Shown one piece after another: positions 55,122-62,635 of a stretch of DNA of 64,000 bases. The notes below the pieces were generated by a model. The model ran no database searches. It was not told where the DNA came from and saw only the letters and a program-made list of their open reading frames with translations. Every line of letters begins with the position of its first letter. Within the stretch, counting starts at the first letter, position 1. Both the position numbers and the translations under genes were made by a program. Location: positions 1 through 64,000 of IMG/VR virus record IMGVR_UViG_3300044716_001642, one strand, 5' to 3'. This DNA comes from a virus.

Positions 55122-55454
55122 TTATTGATTATAGAAGTCTTTTTCTACAATGTCAAGCCTATCTTTTAGCCAGGCACGCAATGCCCAATGGTAATGTGTA
55201 TAATTTGGATCCCTCTCGTAATGAAAGAAAGCGTGACCAACATCAAAATAAACATCAGCCGCGATTTTATTCTTTAATCCTTTAATATTTTTTATATTAA
55301 AATTATTTAAATTTACAGCGCCATCCATGCCAAAATCCCAAGTATAATACGCAACCTTGGCTTTTCGGTCTACATAATATACATCAACATAGATTGGTTC
55401 TTTGCAGCTTACTAAGCCAATTTCAACAAAATGTTTTTTAAGATAGAGTTTCAC
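55122..55454 (-). CDS. hypothetical protein
   Basis: 110 residues: KLYLKKHFVEIGLVSCKEPIYVDVYYVDRKAKVAYYTWDFGMDG..., then FDVGHAFFHYERDPNYTHYHWALRAWLKDRL. Beta-rich N-terminus and an aromatic, His-rich C-terminus. No family recognised. Overlaps the YopX-like gene by 17 bases. Confidence 0.6.
   Translation of the reverse strand: MKLYLKKHFVEIGLVSCKEPIYVDVYYVDRKAKVAYYTWDFGMDGAVNLNNFNIKNIKGLKNKIAADVYFDVGHAFFHYERDPNYTHYHWALRAWLKDRLDIVEKDFYNQ
55128..55156 (-). promoter_or_regulatory. leaderless-type promoter, perfect consensus
   Basis: Minus strand: TTGACA (55156-55151), 17-bp spacer, TATAAT (55133-55128), seven bases to the ATG at 55120. Confidence 0.9.
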
Positions 55455-55809
55455 GTTTTACCAGCTCTCCTTTTTCATCATACATATAATCTTCAATCAT
55501 ATTACCGAGTATTTCTAAAGAGTCAAATGCTATATTAGAAATTTCATGATACCAATCTACAACATAGCAGCAAAGATCATAACTATATATTACTTCTCCG
55601 ATTATATCAATTCCTTCTAAGCCATATGTGCCTTTTACTACGTCTCCCTCATAAACTTCTTTCATGCGTGAATCTAAAATTCCAAGAAATTGCTGAACCG
55701 AACATGAATGCTGAGAAAGCAAACGATCAGGAACAGTGATATTATTAAGATCAAAGTATTCAAACTTCTTCTGAATGTTGTCCCAAACTCTAAATTTTTT
55801 ATTGTTCAT
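55438..55809 (-). CDS. YopX-like protein (copy 1)
   Basis: 123 residues: KKFRVWDNIQKKFEYFDL, QFLGILDSRMKEVYEGDVVKG, GEVIYSYDLCCYVVDWY, EILGNMIEDYMY. The R-V-W-D...Q-F-x-G-x-x-D...V-Y-E-G-D...G-x-V...E-x-x-G-N pattern is the YopX fold found in many phages. Function not established. First of five paralogues between here and 59121. Confidence 0.8.
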   Translation of the reverse strand: MNNKKFRVWDNIQKKFEYFDLNNITVPDRLLSQHSCSVQQFLGILDSRMKEVYEGDVVKGTYGLEGIDIIGEVIYSYDLCCYVVDWYHEISNIAFDSLEILGNMIEDYMYDEKGELVKRETLS

Positions 55810-55937
55810 TTATTTTTTTGAATTTTATTAACCAACTTTTTTAGTCCTCGTTTTCCAAGTTTCAGAAAATTTGGATGATTTGCTACTTCGGTTGCTAAAT
55901 TTTTACCACCTTTAAGTTTTTTCAGTTCTTTGCTCAT
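55806..55937 (-). CDS. small basic protein
   Basis: 43 residues, one quarter Lys (MSKELKKLKGGKNLATEVANHPNFLKLGKRGLKKLVNKIQKNK). The inner ATG is set by the promoter, whose -10 box lies seven bases upstream. Function unknown; nucleic-acid binding is possible by charge. Confidence 0.55.
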   Translation of the reverse strand: MSKELKKLKGGKNLATEVANHPNFLKLGKRGLKKLVNKIQKNK

Positions 55938-55944
55938 GTTGATA

Positions 55945-55973
55945 ATATTAGAGAATATTTTCGGAAACGTCAA
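55945..55973 (-). promoter_or_regulatory. leaderless-type sigma70 promoter
   Basis: Minus strand: TTGACG (55973-55968), 17-bp spacer, TAATAT (55950-55945), seven bases to the ATG at 55937. Nearly identical to the promoter at 56608-56636. Confidence 0.8.
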
Positions 55974-56115
55974 TCTTTTTCTGCATAGCCTTCTCCATAT
56001 CACCATAGATACTATTTGAGATTTGATCTTCCCCTGCATCAAACAAAGCATCTATTGCTTTTTTTAGAAGTTTTGATAATTCCAACTCTAATTTTGTTAG
56101 GTTTTTAATGTTCAT
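55948..56115 (-). CDS. small hypothetical protein
   Basis: 55 residues: MNIKNLTKLELELSKLLKKAIDALFDAGEDQISNS..., helical. Its 3' end overlaps the promoter of the next gene. Called on length and position in the gene series only; no family recognised. Confidence 0.5.
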   Translation of the reverse strand: MNIKNLTKLELELSKLLKKAIDALFDAGEDQISNSIYGDMEKAMQKKIDVSENIL

Positions 56116-56302
56116 TAATCAAAGTTTTTCTTATTAAATCTATTAGATAATAATAACTCACGCTCGACACGCGACAAGTATAACGAGATTTCTTAATCTC
56201 GTAACTATCACCGTTTGCTACCGCAACTACATCGGCTTTATTATGCATATCCATCATTTCAGCTTTTTCGTATTCTTTTTGATTTTTGTATATAGTGATC
56301 AT
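56105..56302 (-). CDS. small hypothetical protein
   Basis: 65 residues: TIYKNQKEYEKAEMMDMHNKADVVAVANGDSYEIKKSRYTCRVSSVSYYYLIDLIRK. No family recognised. A possible TAATAC -10-like box lies in the end of the upstream gene, but it is not convincing. Overlaps the 55948 gene by 11 bases. Confidence 0.55.
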   Translation of the reverse strand: MITIYKNQKEYEKAEMMDMHNKADVVAVANGDSYEIKKSRYTCRVSSVSYYYLIDLIRKTLINEH

Positions 56303-56315
56303 GACAGTATTGGTA

Positions 56316-56597
56316 TTAGATATTATTGATTTTTTTCAGTAACTTGCTGGCTTCTTTAGTTCTTTCGATCTTAATCTTTTGTAGTTGCTTAATAAGATAG
56401 TCCGCGCCTAGAATTTCTCTATATAAGTCATTCAAGTCTAATACTTTTTCATGATGAGAAGTACTAATAAAAGACTTAGGTTCTGTGTAGTTGTCATTTG
56501 CGATGTCATGGAGAGTTGTATCAAGCAAGTCAAGAAGGTCTTCTTTCATCTCAAAAGAGATTTTGATTTTACTAGGTTGTTTATATGTTTTATTCAT
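56316..56597 (-). CDS. small hypothetical protein
   Basis: 93 residues, helical (KIKISFEMKEDLLDLLDTTLHDIANDNY, DLYREILGADYLIKQLQKIKIERTKEASKLLKKINNI). The frame is open upstream through the promoter -35 box read as TTG, so the ATG ten bases behind the -10 box is taken as the start. Confidence 0.6.
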   Translation of the reverse strand: MNKTYKQPSKIKISFEMKEDLLDLLDTTLHDIANDNYTEPKSFISTSHHEKVLDLNDLYREILGADYLIKQLQKIKIERTKEASKLLKKINNI

Positions 56598-56607
56598 ACT
56601 AGAAACG

Positions 56608-56636
56608 ATATTAGACAATATTTCTGGAAACGTCAA
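56608..56636 (-). promoter_or_regulatory. sigma70 promoter
   Basis: Minus strand: TTGACG (56636-56631), 17-bp spacer, TAATAT (56613-56608), ten bases to the ATG at 56597. Spacer sequence closely matches the promoter at 55945-55973. Confidence 0.75.
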
Positions 56637-56929
56637 TCTTTTTCTGCATCTTCTCCAAAAATTAATTTGTGTAATTTATCCAAACCTTTTTGATGAACTT
56701 CCCATTCTTTTTTAAGACCTAAACAATAGCAAATCTTTTCTGCTAAAGGATAAAGAAAGTCTTGTTCATATTTCAAGTATACATAAAGATAATGAGGCTT
56801 TCTGGTCTTAAGCAATCTCATCAACCACATGATTATATTTGCAATGAATTCAGAAAGTCTGAATAAACCACCTACTATTACGATACTAGCAATTTTTTGT
56901 TTGAGTGTCATTTGGATGCGTATTTTCAA
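56633..56929 (-). CDS. membrane-associated hypothetical protein
   Basis: 98 residues with a hydrophobic segment (IASIVIVGGLFRLSEFIANIIMWLMRLL, about residues 13-40) and a charged C-terminal half (EQDFLYPLAEKICYCLGLKKEWEVHQKG). Probably a membrane protein of the host envelope. Overlaps the previous gene by four bases. Confidence 0.6.
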   Translation of the reverse strand: MKIRIQMTLKQKIASIVIVGGLFRLSEFIANIIMWLMRLLKTRKPHYLYVYLKYEQDFLYPLAEKICYCLGLKKEWEVHQKGLDKLHKLIFGEDAEKD

Positions 56930-57117
56930 TTTTCATGAACAATAATTTCTTTACATGGATTATAATTCAGCCATGCTTTTGCTCTGAACAATGATTCAAA
57001 TGCCATATCAGATCCATGTAAATTCTCAAAATTGCGCCACCAAAATAAGAATTTATATTGCGGAAAATATCTTCTATTGTTTCTGCTGTCTACAACTTCA
57101 AGGATGCGCGTTTTCAT
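56926..57117 (-). CDS. small hypothetical protein
   Basis: 63 residues: KTRILEVVDSRNNRRYFPQYKFLFWWRNFENLHGSDMAFESLFRAKAWLNYNPC. This is a common phage motif set (Y-F-P-Q-Y-K, A-x-x-W-L). No function known. Overlaps the 56633 gene by four bases. Confidence 0.65.
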   Translation of the reverse strand: MKTRILEVVDSRNNRRYFPQYKFLFWWRNFENLHGSDMAFESLFRAKAWLNYNPCKEIIVHEN

Positions 57118-57150
57118 ATTAGGGACTTGTTGTTTTGTAGATTTGTATGT

Positions 57151-57507
57151 CTAAACAGCGTTCGCGTAACGGCAAAACCATTCCTGCCGCACAAAAACTG
57201 GTTTTCCGGCGCGAGTGATTTCTTCAAATCCAGAAACCATGAATCCATCGGCGTGCATCCAGTCGATCTGCGCTCGCTCCATTCTGCGGATGGCGCGTCT
57301 TCCATCTGCGTCCATCAGTAGTGCCATCCCGTTGTGTTGCACCGATACAGTGCATTGCCCTAGTTCTTTTAATGTTGGCTGTTGTTCGATACACCAAAAA
57401 GCGCGAACAGGCGCATCAACCGCAACGCCAGCCCGTTCAGAGTTTGAGTTTTTCTTTGATTTCATAGGTTTATTTGCAGCAGCGATGTTTTTTTCTTCGT
57501 TTGTCAT
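57151..57507 (-). CDS. hypothetical protein of foreign base composition
   Basis: 118 residues, more than 50% GC in a surrounding of about a third. WCIEQQPTLKELGQCTVSVQHNGMALLMDADGRRAIRRMERAQIDWMHADGFMVSGFEEITRAGKPVFVRQEWFCRY reads like a small metabolic or regulatory domain, but I recognise no family. The leaderless promoter fixes the start. The high GC content suggests recent transfer or import from another replicon. Confidence 0.6.
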   Translation of the reverse strand: MTNEEKNIAAANKPMKSKKNSNSERAGVAVDAPVRAFWCIEQQPTLKELGQCTVSVQHNGMALLMDADGRRAIRRMERAQIDWMHADGFMVSGFEEITRAGKPVFVRQEWFCRYANAV

Positions 57508-57514
57508 GATTTAG

Positions 57515-57543
57515 ATATTAGAGATTGTTTAAGGAAAGGTCAA
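57515..57543 (-). promoter_or_regulatory. leaderless-type sigma70 promoter
   Basis: Minus strand: TTGACC (57543-57538), 17-bp spacer, TAATAT (57520-57515), seven bases to the ATG at 57507. Confidence 0.8.
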
Positions 57544-57953
57544 GAATCTTTTTTAATAAATTGACAATCGCTCAACCAACAATCACAAACCAAACATTCT
57601 CCATTATGATCTGGATTGCAAGGTAATTGAAAAATATTTCCAACTACTTCAAAGTATTTCATATAATCCATCAAATCTTCAAATGTTTCAAAAGCATTTC
57701 CAGTCCTAACTCCAAATGATGCTCTGTCTTCAAGCCATATTACTTCCCCAAAGAAGTCTACATTTCCAGTATAACCAAATCTTACTCTGTCACCTTCATA
57801 GATTGGTTTTTTGTTCTTGTCGTAGAGTTCGGTGAATTGCTGAACGATGTACTTCTCATCTTCAAACAAATCAGTATATGAACATTCTTTGACATCAATC
57901 CAATTTAATTTTGTATCGTCCCATGCTCTGAATTTTAGTGTTCTATTTCTCAT
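57540..57953 (-). CDS. YopX-like protein (copy 2) with Cys-rich tail
   Basis: 137 residues: LKFRAWDDTKLNWIDV, VQQFTELYDKNKKPIYEGDRVRFG, GEVIWLEDRASFGVR, YFEVVGNIFQ are the YopX elements. The tail adds five Cys (CNPDHNGECLVCDCWLSDCQF) that could bind zinc. It is the longest of the five paralogues. Confidence 0.8.
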   Translation of the reverse strand: MRNRTLKFRAWDDTKLNWIDVKECSYTDLFEDEKYIVQQFTELYDKNKKPIYEGDRVRFGYTGNVDFFGEVIWLEDRASFGVRTGNAFETFEDLMDYMKYFEVVGNIFQLPCNPDHNGECLVCDCWLSDCQFIKKDS

Positions 57954-58386
57954 TGTTTAAAAGTTCTTTAGATTCGAAGATATTACCAATTACTTCATAA
58001 CTATAAGAAAGATATCGAAAATCATCCATATCATCATAACCTTTATAAGAAATTAAAAAGGTAGCTTTGGTTTCCAGCCAAATTATCTGTCCTGTCTCTA
58101 ACCCTCCATCAATTGTTTTATATTCTATTTTCCCATCCTTAACATAAGGACGAGTAAAACTTCTTTGGACATTAACTATATCTCCTTCATAGATTGGTTT
58201 TCCATTTTTGTCTTTTAATCCTGTGAATTGTTGAAAAATTATACTATCAAATGATTGCGATTCCCAGTAATTAAACCAAACTGCTTTGTCATATCCAATA
58301 GTTTCAAAAACAAAATCTATGGTTCTTAATTCTATAAATCTCTTTTCAACTTTATGCCAGACCCTATAATTTGGAATTCTATTCAT
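57943..58386 (-). CDS. YopX-like protein (copy 3)
   Basis: 147 residues from the inner ATG: NRIPNYRVWHKVEKRFIELRTIDFV, FQQFTGLKDKNGKPIYEGDIVNV, GQIIWLETKATFLIS, YEVIGNIFESKELL. YopX pattern. Its N-terminus is very close to copy 4, indicating a recent duplication. Overlaps copy 2 by 11 bases. Confidence 0.8.
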   Translation of the reverse strand: MNRIPNYRVWHKVEKRFIELRTIDFVFETIGYDKAVWFNYWESQSFDSIIFQQFTGLKDKNGKPIYEGDIVNVQRSFTRPYVKDGKIEYKTIDGGLETGQIIWLETKATFLISYKGYDDMDDFRYLSYSYEVIGNIFESKELLNNEK

Positions 58387-58747
58387 TATCAAATATATTT
58401 CCAATTACTTCAATATCATCTCCGCTCCATATACCTGTATATTCTTTTTCATTAATTTTTGAATGAAAGGCGGCGTCTATAAAAACTACTTCAGCTTCAT
58501 AATTGTCGTTAATAAATTCTTTGGAATATGATCTAATGATATCGCCTTCATAAATTTCTTTTTTGTTCTTATCATATTCTCCAGTCCATTGCTGAAAGAC
58601 GATCTCATCAAATTTAGCAACATCATAATAATGAGCTTCTCCTTGACAATCATAACCAATACTTTCTTGTTCAAAGTCTATGTTTCGCAAATCAACAAAA
58701 CGTTTTTCAATTTTGTGCCAGACTCTATAATTTGGTATTTTATTCAT
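58379..58747 (-). CDS. YopX-like protein (copy 4)
   Basis: 122 residues: NKIPNYRVWHKIEKRFVDLRNIDFEQESIGYD, FQQWTGEYDKNKKEIYEGDIIRS, AEVVFIDAAFHSK, IEVIGNIFDNE. Differs from copy 3 by only a few residues in the first 33 positions and more afterwards. Overlaps copies 3 and 5 by a few bases. Confidence 0.8.
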   Translation of the reverse strand: MNKIPNYRVWHKIEKRFVDLRNIDFEQESIGYDCQGEAHYYDVAKFDEIVFQQWTGEYDKNKKEIYEGDIIRSYSKEFINDNYEAEVVFIDAAFHSKINEKEYTGIWSGDDIEVIGNIFDNE

Positions 58748-59121
58748 TTATTTAAAAGTTCTCTAGATTCAAAAATATTTCCAACTACTTCAAAGTTTGG
58801 CAAATTGACTATTAGAGGTGTACTATATAATCTTGTATCTATCATCTCCCAACCATTATTACCCCACCCTACGGTTTGAGTATAAACAGTGCCATCTAGC
58901 TCATATCTTACTATGTCGCCTTCATAAATATCATTACTTTCATAGTCTTTTAGTCCAGTCCATTGCTGAACAACATATTCATCACCACCAGAACCATTCT
59001 GAAGGTTTTGAAATTGTCCATTCAAAGTAAGAACATAATGTCCTTGATATCCTTTATCTGGATAGGTGAATTGTTTTGCTAGTTTATCCCAAGCGCGAAA
59101 TTTAAGGGTTCTATTTTGCAT
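58744..59121 (-). CDS. YopX-like protein (copy 5)
   Basis: 125 residues: TLKFRAWDKLAKQFTYPDKGYQ, VQQWTGLKDYESNDIYEGDIVRYE, FEVVGNIFESRELL. YopX pattern. Starts the tandem run; overlaps the next gene upstream by 11 bases. Confidence 0.8.
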   Translation of the reverse strand: MQNRTLKFRAWDKLAKQFTYPDKGYQGHYVLTLNGQFQNLQNGSGGDEYVVQQWTGLKDYESNDIYEGDIVRYELDGTVYTQTVGWGNNGWEMIDTRLYSTPLIVNLPNFEVVGNIFESRELLNK

Positions 59122-59599
59122 AATAATCTAAAGCTTCTTGATATTGCTTTTCATTATATGATCCATCTTCATTGCTGTCAACATAAAAAGTTTTAGGTAT
59201 AAGAGGAAATTTGACATTCATTTTGGATTTTCCATTTGTGTAGCAATCTCCATCTGAATCTCTCCAAACTACAGCTTCTATGTAATATGCTGACCCATCT
59301 GAATTTTTAAATACTGCCCCATTTCTTATGTTTTGATATTTTGCATCATCTCCTAAACTAGAAATATCTCCCCATTCATCGTCTTCTCCAGTGAGAGGAG
59401 TTAATGTTTCAAAATTTGCTAAAGTTTTAAACATATTTGCAACATAGGGAGCACTGAAACCAGAATGTCCTTGTTTTGAAAATACTTCAATAAGCTCCAG
59501 AATACAATCATATGCTAATTTATTATATCCTTCTTTTAAATCTTCTTCTGAATAGATAAGACCAAGTTCTTTTTTTGCGTGTGTTATTAGGTTACTCAT
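59111..59599 (-). CDS. hypothetical protein
   Basis: 162 residues: KKELGLIYSEEDLKEGYNKLAYDCILELIEVFSKQGHSGFSAPYVANMFKTLANFETLTPLTGEDDEWGDIS. The start (LAYDCILELIEVFSKQGHSGFSAPYV...F..L) and W-x-D are a recurring phage and plasmid protein pattern of unknown function. Overlaps the YopX copy 5 start by 11 bases. Confidence 0.65.
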   Translation of the reverse strand: MSNLITHAKKELGLIYSEEDLKEGYNKLAYDCILELIEVFSKQGHSGFSAPYVANMFKTLANFETLTPLTGEDDEWGDISSLGDDAKYQNIRNGAVFKNSDGSAYYIEAVVWRDSDGDCYTNGKSKMNVKFPLIPKTFYVDSNEDGSYNEKQYQEALDYYAK

Positions 59600-59603
59600 A
59601 TTT

Positions 59604-59831
59604 TTAATTTGGTATATATTTTTTCCAATTTTTGATTAAAGTTATCGGAATTTCTCCGTTTGAATTCTCCCATTCTTTTTTGGTAACATAAATCCACGGA
59701 CTTCGGCAACCGCATGAATCACAGGATATTGCAGACGGTATTCCTTCTCTGTCTTCGCAATCAAACTGAACAGGAACAAAATTATGCTCGTCAGAAGTTC
59801 TGCAAAATGGGCAAGTTAAATTATATTTCAT
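59604..59831 (-). CDS. zinc-ribbon protein, Lar-like
   Basis: 75 residues: CPFCRTSDEHNFVPVQFD...ISCDSCGCRSPWIYVTKKE. Two Cys pairs, CPFC and CDSC, form a zinc ribbon like that of Lar, a restriction-alleviation protein of Rac/lambdoid phages, and of its many small phage relatives. The match is to the fold; restriction alleviation is not proven. The promoter leaves seven bases to the ATG. Confidence 0.6.
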   Translation of the reverse strand: MKYNLTCPFCRTSDEHNFVPVQFDCEDREGIPSAISCDSCGCRSPWIYVTKKEWENSNGEIPITLIKNWKKYIPN

Positions 59832-59838
59832 TTTTTAA

Positions 59839-59867
59839 ATACTATACTTTTTCCATCTTAAAGTCAA
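59839..59867 (-). promoter_or_regulatory. leaderless-type sigma70 promoter
   Basis: Minus strand: TTGACT (59867-59862), 17-bp spacer, TAGTAT (59844-59839), seven bases to the ATG at 59831. Confidence 0.75.
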
Positions 59868-60274
59868 GCTTCAAAATCTGCTAAAGAAAACCATTGTCTC
59901 TTGTTTCTCATTTCTTCAATCTTCCAATATGGAACTCCGTGTTCGTTTTGATATTCTCCTGTCATATGATGAATCTCTACATTATAGCCATATTTTCTTG
60001 TCAAGTCAATATAAGGTTTTGCTTCTTTTTTGGTAAGAGTAGTATTAGAGACAATAACATCTTCCCCTCTCTGCATAGACTCTTCTGTGCTTTTTTGGCA
60101 CTCTGCATGACAATAACCAAGCCTTTTGGGATTAAAAAAATAGTTGTCATAAAGATCAACCATCCATTGATCTGCTTCAAAATGATTTGTAATGCCTTTT
60201 TCTTTTTTAAGTTTATTGGCGAAAGTAGTTTTTCCCGAACCACTTGGACCGCAAATGAGATAAAGAGTTTTCAT
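59864..60274 (-). CDS. P-loop kinase-like protein
   Basis: 136 residues. ICGPSGSGKTTFANKL (Walker A), DQWMVDLYDNYFFNPKRLGYCHAECQKSTEESMQRGEDVIVSNTTLTKKEAKPYIDLTRKYGYNVEIHHM is the pattern of the polynucleotide-kinase-like / N4BP2L1-like P-loop family (Walker B-like V-I-V-S-N-T). It could phosphorylate nucleic-acid ends. Start codon overlaps the stop of the phosphoesterase gene. Confidence 0.7.
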   Translation of the reverse strand: MKTLYLICGPSGSGKTTFANKLKKEKGITNHFEADQWMVDLYDNYFFNPKRLGYCHAECQKSTEESMQRGEDVIVSNTTLTKKEAKPYIDLTRKYGYNVEIHHMTGEYQNEHGVPYWKIEEMRNKRQWFSLADFEA

Positions 60275-60960
60275 TAAAATGGATTTAAAGTGTCTTTAGT
60301 ATGATGGTCAAATGTTTTATTTTCTTTTTCTTTAAAGCGCATTCTAAGTTGAGGAAAACTTATAGGTTCACTAACTTCTTCTACTCCCACGTCTCTAATC
60401 TTACAATGTATGTATAGAGTTTTTCCAATATCACTATTCCACAAATTACCATGACAATGCCCATGAATCATCCAACTTCCTTTTGCCTGACCATTCCACG
60501 AAACTAATGGGTAATGAGAAAGCACAATAGGTTGACCGCAAATCATAATCTCTAAATAATTTGGAACAAAATAAACTCTTTTATTATCAAAATTAAGATA
60601 CCTAGTTCCATTTTCTTCCGATGATTTACTCAACAATTGTTTGTAACCAGCTGAATGATTGCCAGAAAAAAGATAAAGAGTCTTAAATGTCAACCTATTG
60701 AGAACATCTGTTAATCTTTCTTCTCCTTTAGTACCAAACATTATATCACCTAAATGAAAGATTTCAGATTCTTCTCCAAGATTATCATTCCACCTTTTAA
60801 TAAGAATTTCGTCATGTTCTTCAACAGAGTTAAAACCTCTATTTTTCCATAATGGAGTTTCCCAATGTTCGCACTTATGACCCAAGTGCATATCAGACCA
60901 AAACCAAACATTAGTATGTTCGATTTTAATTGGTTCCCAAAAATAGTTAGATAGTTTCAC
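60274..60960 (-). CDS. metallophosphoesterase
   Basis: 228 residues. FWSDMHLGHK (D-x-H), IFHLGDIMFG (G-D), YLFSGNHS (G-N-H), VLSHYPLVSWNG, MIHGHCHG (G-H-x-H) are the metallophosphoesterase motifs. Coupled with the kinase gene (stop and start overlap), it may form a nucleic-acid end-repair pair with the kinase; that is inference. Confidence 0.85.
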   Translation of the reverse strand: MKLSNYFWEPIKIEHTNVWFWSDMHLGHKCEHWETPLWKNRGFNSVEEHDEILIKRWNDNLGEESEIFHLGDIMFGTKGEERLTDVLNRLTFKTLYLFSGNHSAGYKQLLSKSSEENGTRYLNFDNKRVYFVPNYLEIMICGQPIVLSHYPLVSWNGQAKGSWMIHGHCHGNLWNSDIGKTLYIHCKIRDVGVEEVSEPISFPQLRMRFKEKENKTFDHHTKDTLNPF

Positions 60961-60963
60961 GTT

Positions 60964-61122
60964 TTAATTTCCGTATCCAAAAAAGTTATAAATTCTAAAA
61001 TAACCATCACTAAAGTTATTTTGTTTATGATATGAATTATAAGAAATTTTAGGTTTCCATGAACCTCTTTCAATTTGAAAATGCCAAGCAAAAAGTCTAA
61101 TGTTTATTATTGTGTTGTCCAT
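60964..61122 (-). CDS. small hypothetical protein
   Basis: 52 residues: MDNTIINIRLFAWHFQIERGSWKPKISYNSYHKQNNF...YRIYNFFGYGN. The aromatic-rich end and 'R-L-F-A-W-H-F' type start are known from small phage proteins. No family name. Starts inside the end of the next gene upstream. Confidence 0.5.
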   Translation of the reverse strand: MDNTIINIRLFAWHFQIERGSWKPKISYNSYHKQNNFSDGYFRIYNFFGYGN

Positions 61123-61327
61123 ATTTTTTAAATTTAAAACCGAAAATCCATTCCATCATCTTTCTGTGAAAGATATTAGGTGTTTTGGTAAGAAAGAATA
61201 TTACATCATCATTACCAAATGGTCTACATTCGCATTCACCTTTTTTTGGTTTATTGAAAAAATTGTCCTGTATATATGTTAAATCTCCTTTAACGGATGT
61301 CAATAGATATTTTGAATTATCATCCAT
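61097..61327 (-). CDS. small hypothetical protein
   Basis: 76 residues: YLLTSVKGDLTYIQDNFFNKPKKGECECRPFGNDDVIFFLTKTPNIFHRKMMEWIFGFKFKKY. Contains C-x-C and a hydrophobic C-terminal half. No family recognised. Confidence 0.55.
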   Translation of the reverse strand: MDDNSKYLLTSVKGDLTYIQDNFFNKPKKGECECRPFGNDDVIFFLTKTPNIFHRKMMEWIFGFKFKKYGQHNNKH

Positions 61328-61583
61328 ATTTCTTTCTCTCTAGTCTAACTTCTTTCCTCTTCAAGTCAAGTTTTTTGATTTGTTCTTCGAGTTTCTTATT
61401 TCTGTGTTTTCCAAAATCGAAACGAAAAGCCCCAGTGGAGATTACTCGCTCTTGGAGTCTTGAAATCTGTCTATCCAGCTTTTGTAATTTTTTAAAAATG
61501 GTCGAAAGTACACGACTCGAACGTGTGCCACTCGTACGTCTACGGCTGTTCTCTCCTCCTAAACTAACTTTCGAAATTTTCAC
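61320..61583 (-). CDS. small basic coiled-coil protein
   Basis: 87 residues, one quarter Arg/Lys (RRRTSGTRSSRVLSTIFKKLQKLDRQISRLQERVIST...KKLEEQIKKLDLKRKEVRLERKK). Helical and basic, so likely to bind nucleic acid. No family recognised. Overlaps both neighbours by four to eight bases. Confidence 0.6.
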   Translation of the reverse strand: MKISKVSLGGENSRRRTSGTRSSRVLSTIFKKLQKLDRQISRLQERVISTGAFRFDFGKHRNKKLEEQIKKLDLKRKEVRLERKKYG

Positions 61584-61960
61584 ACGTCTAAATCTTTTAA
61601 CTGGTTGCCGAGTTTATATTGCAACTCTATAATATTTTGTACAGATTTTTTAATCCTATGAACAATTTCAGAATCTTCGCGTTCTGTTTTTCTTTCATTT
61701 CCACAAGGCTCTAGATTAGGATGTTCATTGGGATTAGAAACCCATTCCAATCTTTCAATTAAAGTTTCTTGAAGTGCGGAAAGTTTTTCAATTGCATATT
61801 CCAATTCTGAGAGTTGTTCATAAACTGGAATTATTTTTACTTCCTCTGGATGAGGTTTTGGATAGTTGTTTTGTTTGTAGTATTTTTGATCCTCTGGATG
61901 AGGTTCTAGATAATTATTTTGTTTATCTTCGCTTCTTGCTTCGTAGTTGTATTTATTCAT
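61580..61960 (-). CDS. hypothetical protein with repeated acidic segments
   Basis: 126 residues. Two short repeats at the start (QNNYLEPHPEDQKYYK / QNNYPKPHPEEVKII), then heptad segments (LSELEYAIEKLSALQETLIERLEW...RIKKSVQNIIELQYKLGNQLKDL). Coiled coil; overlaps its neighbour by four bases. No family recognised. Confidence 0.55.
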   Translation of the reverse strand: MNKYNYEARSEDKQNNYLEPHPEDQKYYKQNNYPKPHPEEVKIIPVYEQLSELEYAIEKLSALQETLIERLEWVSNPNEHPNLEPCGNERKTEREDSEIVHRIKKSVQNIIELQYKLGNQLKDLDV

Positions 61961-61964
61961 AATG

Positions 61965-62186
61965 TTAATTTACTTTAATTTTCTGATAACCAATTTCTTC
62001 AATTACTTCACCATCTTTAAGCAAACGGTGCTTATAGTTCTGATTATAATAACTTTTCAACATAGCCCAAGCACCTTCCGCAAATGATTTTTGCATACAA
62101 TCATAAGGATATAAAAGTGACCATCGATTATGTTCGGGCGTATCAGGATATTCCCAAAATCTTTCTATTTTGTAAAGGCTTTTCAT
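61965..62186 (-). CDS. small hypothetical protein
   Basis: 73 residues: YKIERFWEYPDTPEHNRWSLLYPYDCMQKSFAEGAWAMLKSYYNQNYKHRLLKDG. Recurrent phage pattern (aromatic, K/R rich). No function known. Overlaps the 62183 gene by four bases. Confidence 0.6.
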   Translation of the reverse strand: MKSLYKIERFWEYPDTPEHNRWSLLYPYDCMQKSFAEGAWAMLKSYYNQNYKHRLLKDGEVIEEIGYQKIKVN

Positions 62187-62428
62187 ACTTCTCCCTTTGC
62201 TTTTTTCATTTTGTGAATGTTTTTATAATCTACAGTACCGATAGTATCTGAATGCTCAAACATTTGAACAACATAAGCATAAGCATCATAAAGACCTTCC
62301 GAATATCTCCTGTAATACTCGTCTCTCATCATATCATTTTTTAGACCCTCATTTAATTTTTTATGGTGAAGAGCCATATAATAGATGTTGTTTAAGAGTT
62401 TTTTGTTAGTCATGGTACATTTTTTCAT
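62183..62428 (-). CDS. small hypothetical protein
   Basis: 81 residues, helical: LLNNIYYMALHHKKLNEGLKNDMMRDEYYRRYSEGLYDAYAYVVQMF. No family recognised. It overlaps 61965 by four bases and abuts 62429, so these three form one unit. Confidence 0.6.
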   Translation of the reverse strand: MKKCTMTNKKLLNNIYYMALHHKKLNEGLKNDMMRDEYYRRYSEGLYDAYAYVVQMFEHSDTIGTVDYKNIHKMKKAKGEV

Positions 62429-62629
62429 TTAAAGTTTGAATTGCTTATCATTTCCAAAATGTATTGAACAAAGCATATCCACGCATCCATGAATTTCTCT
62501 CATTAAATTGGCATGAGGGTTGCTAAAAAGGCTTTCTGGGTAATCAAAACCAGTAGAAATAGAACGAACTGGTTCTAGTGTTTCAGAATCTTTTATTGTA
62601 ATTTCAATAAAGTATCTTTTATCCTTCAT
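62429..62629 (-). CDS. small hypothetical protein
   Basis: 66 residues: KRYFIEITIKDSETLEPVRSISTGFDYPESLFSNPHANLMREIHGCVDMLCSI. Alternating strand/helix pattern; the start is fixed by the promoter with six bases between -10 and ATG. No family recognised. Confidence 0.6.
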   Translation of the reverse strand: MKDKRYFIEITIKDSETLEPVRSISTGFDYPESLFSNPHANLMREIHGCVDMLCSIHFGNDKQFKL

Positions 62630-62635
62630 ATAACC

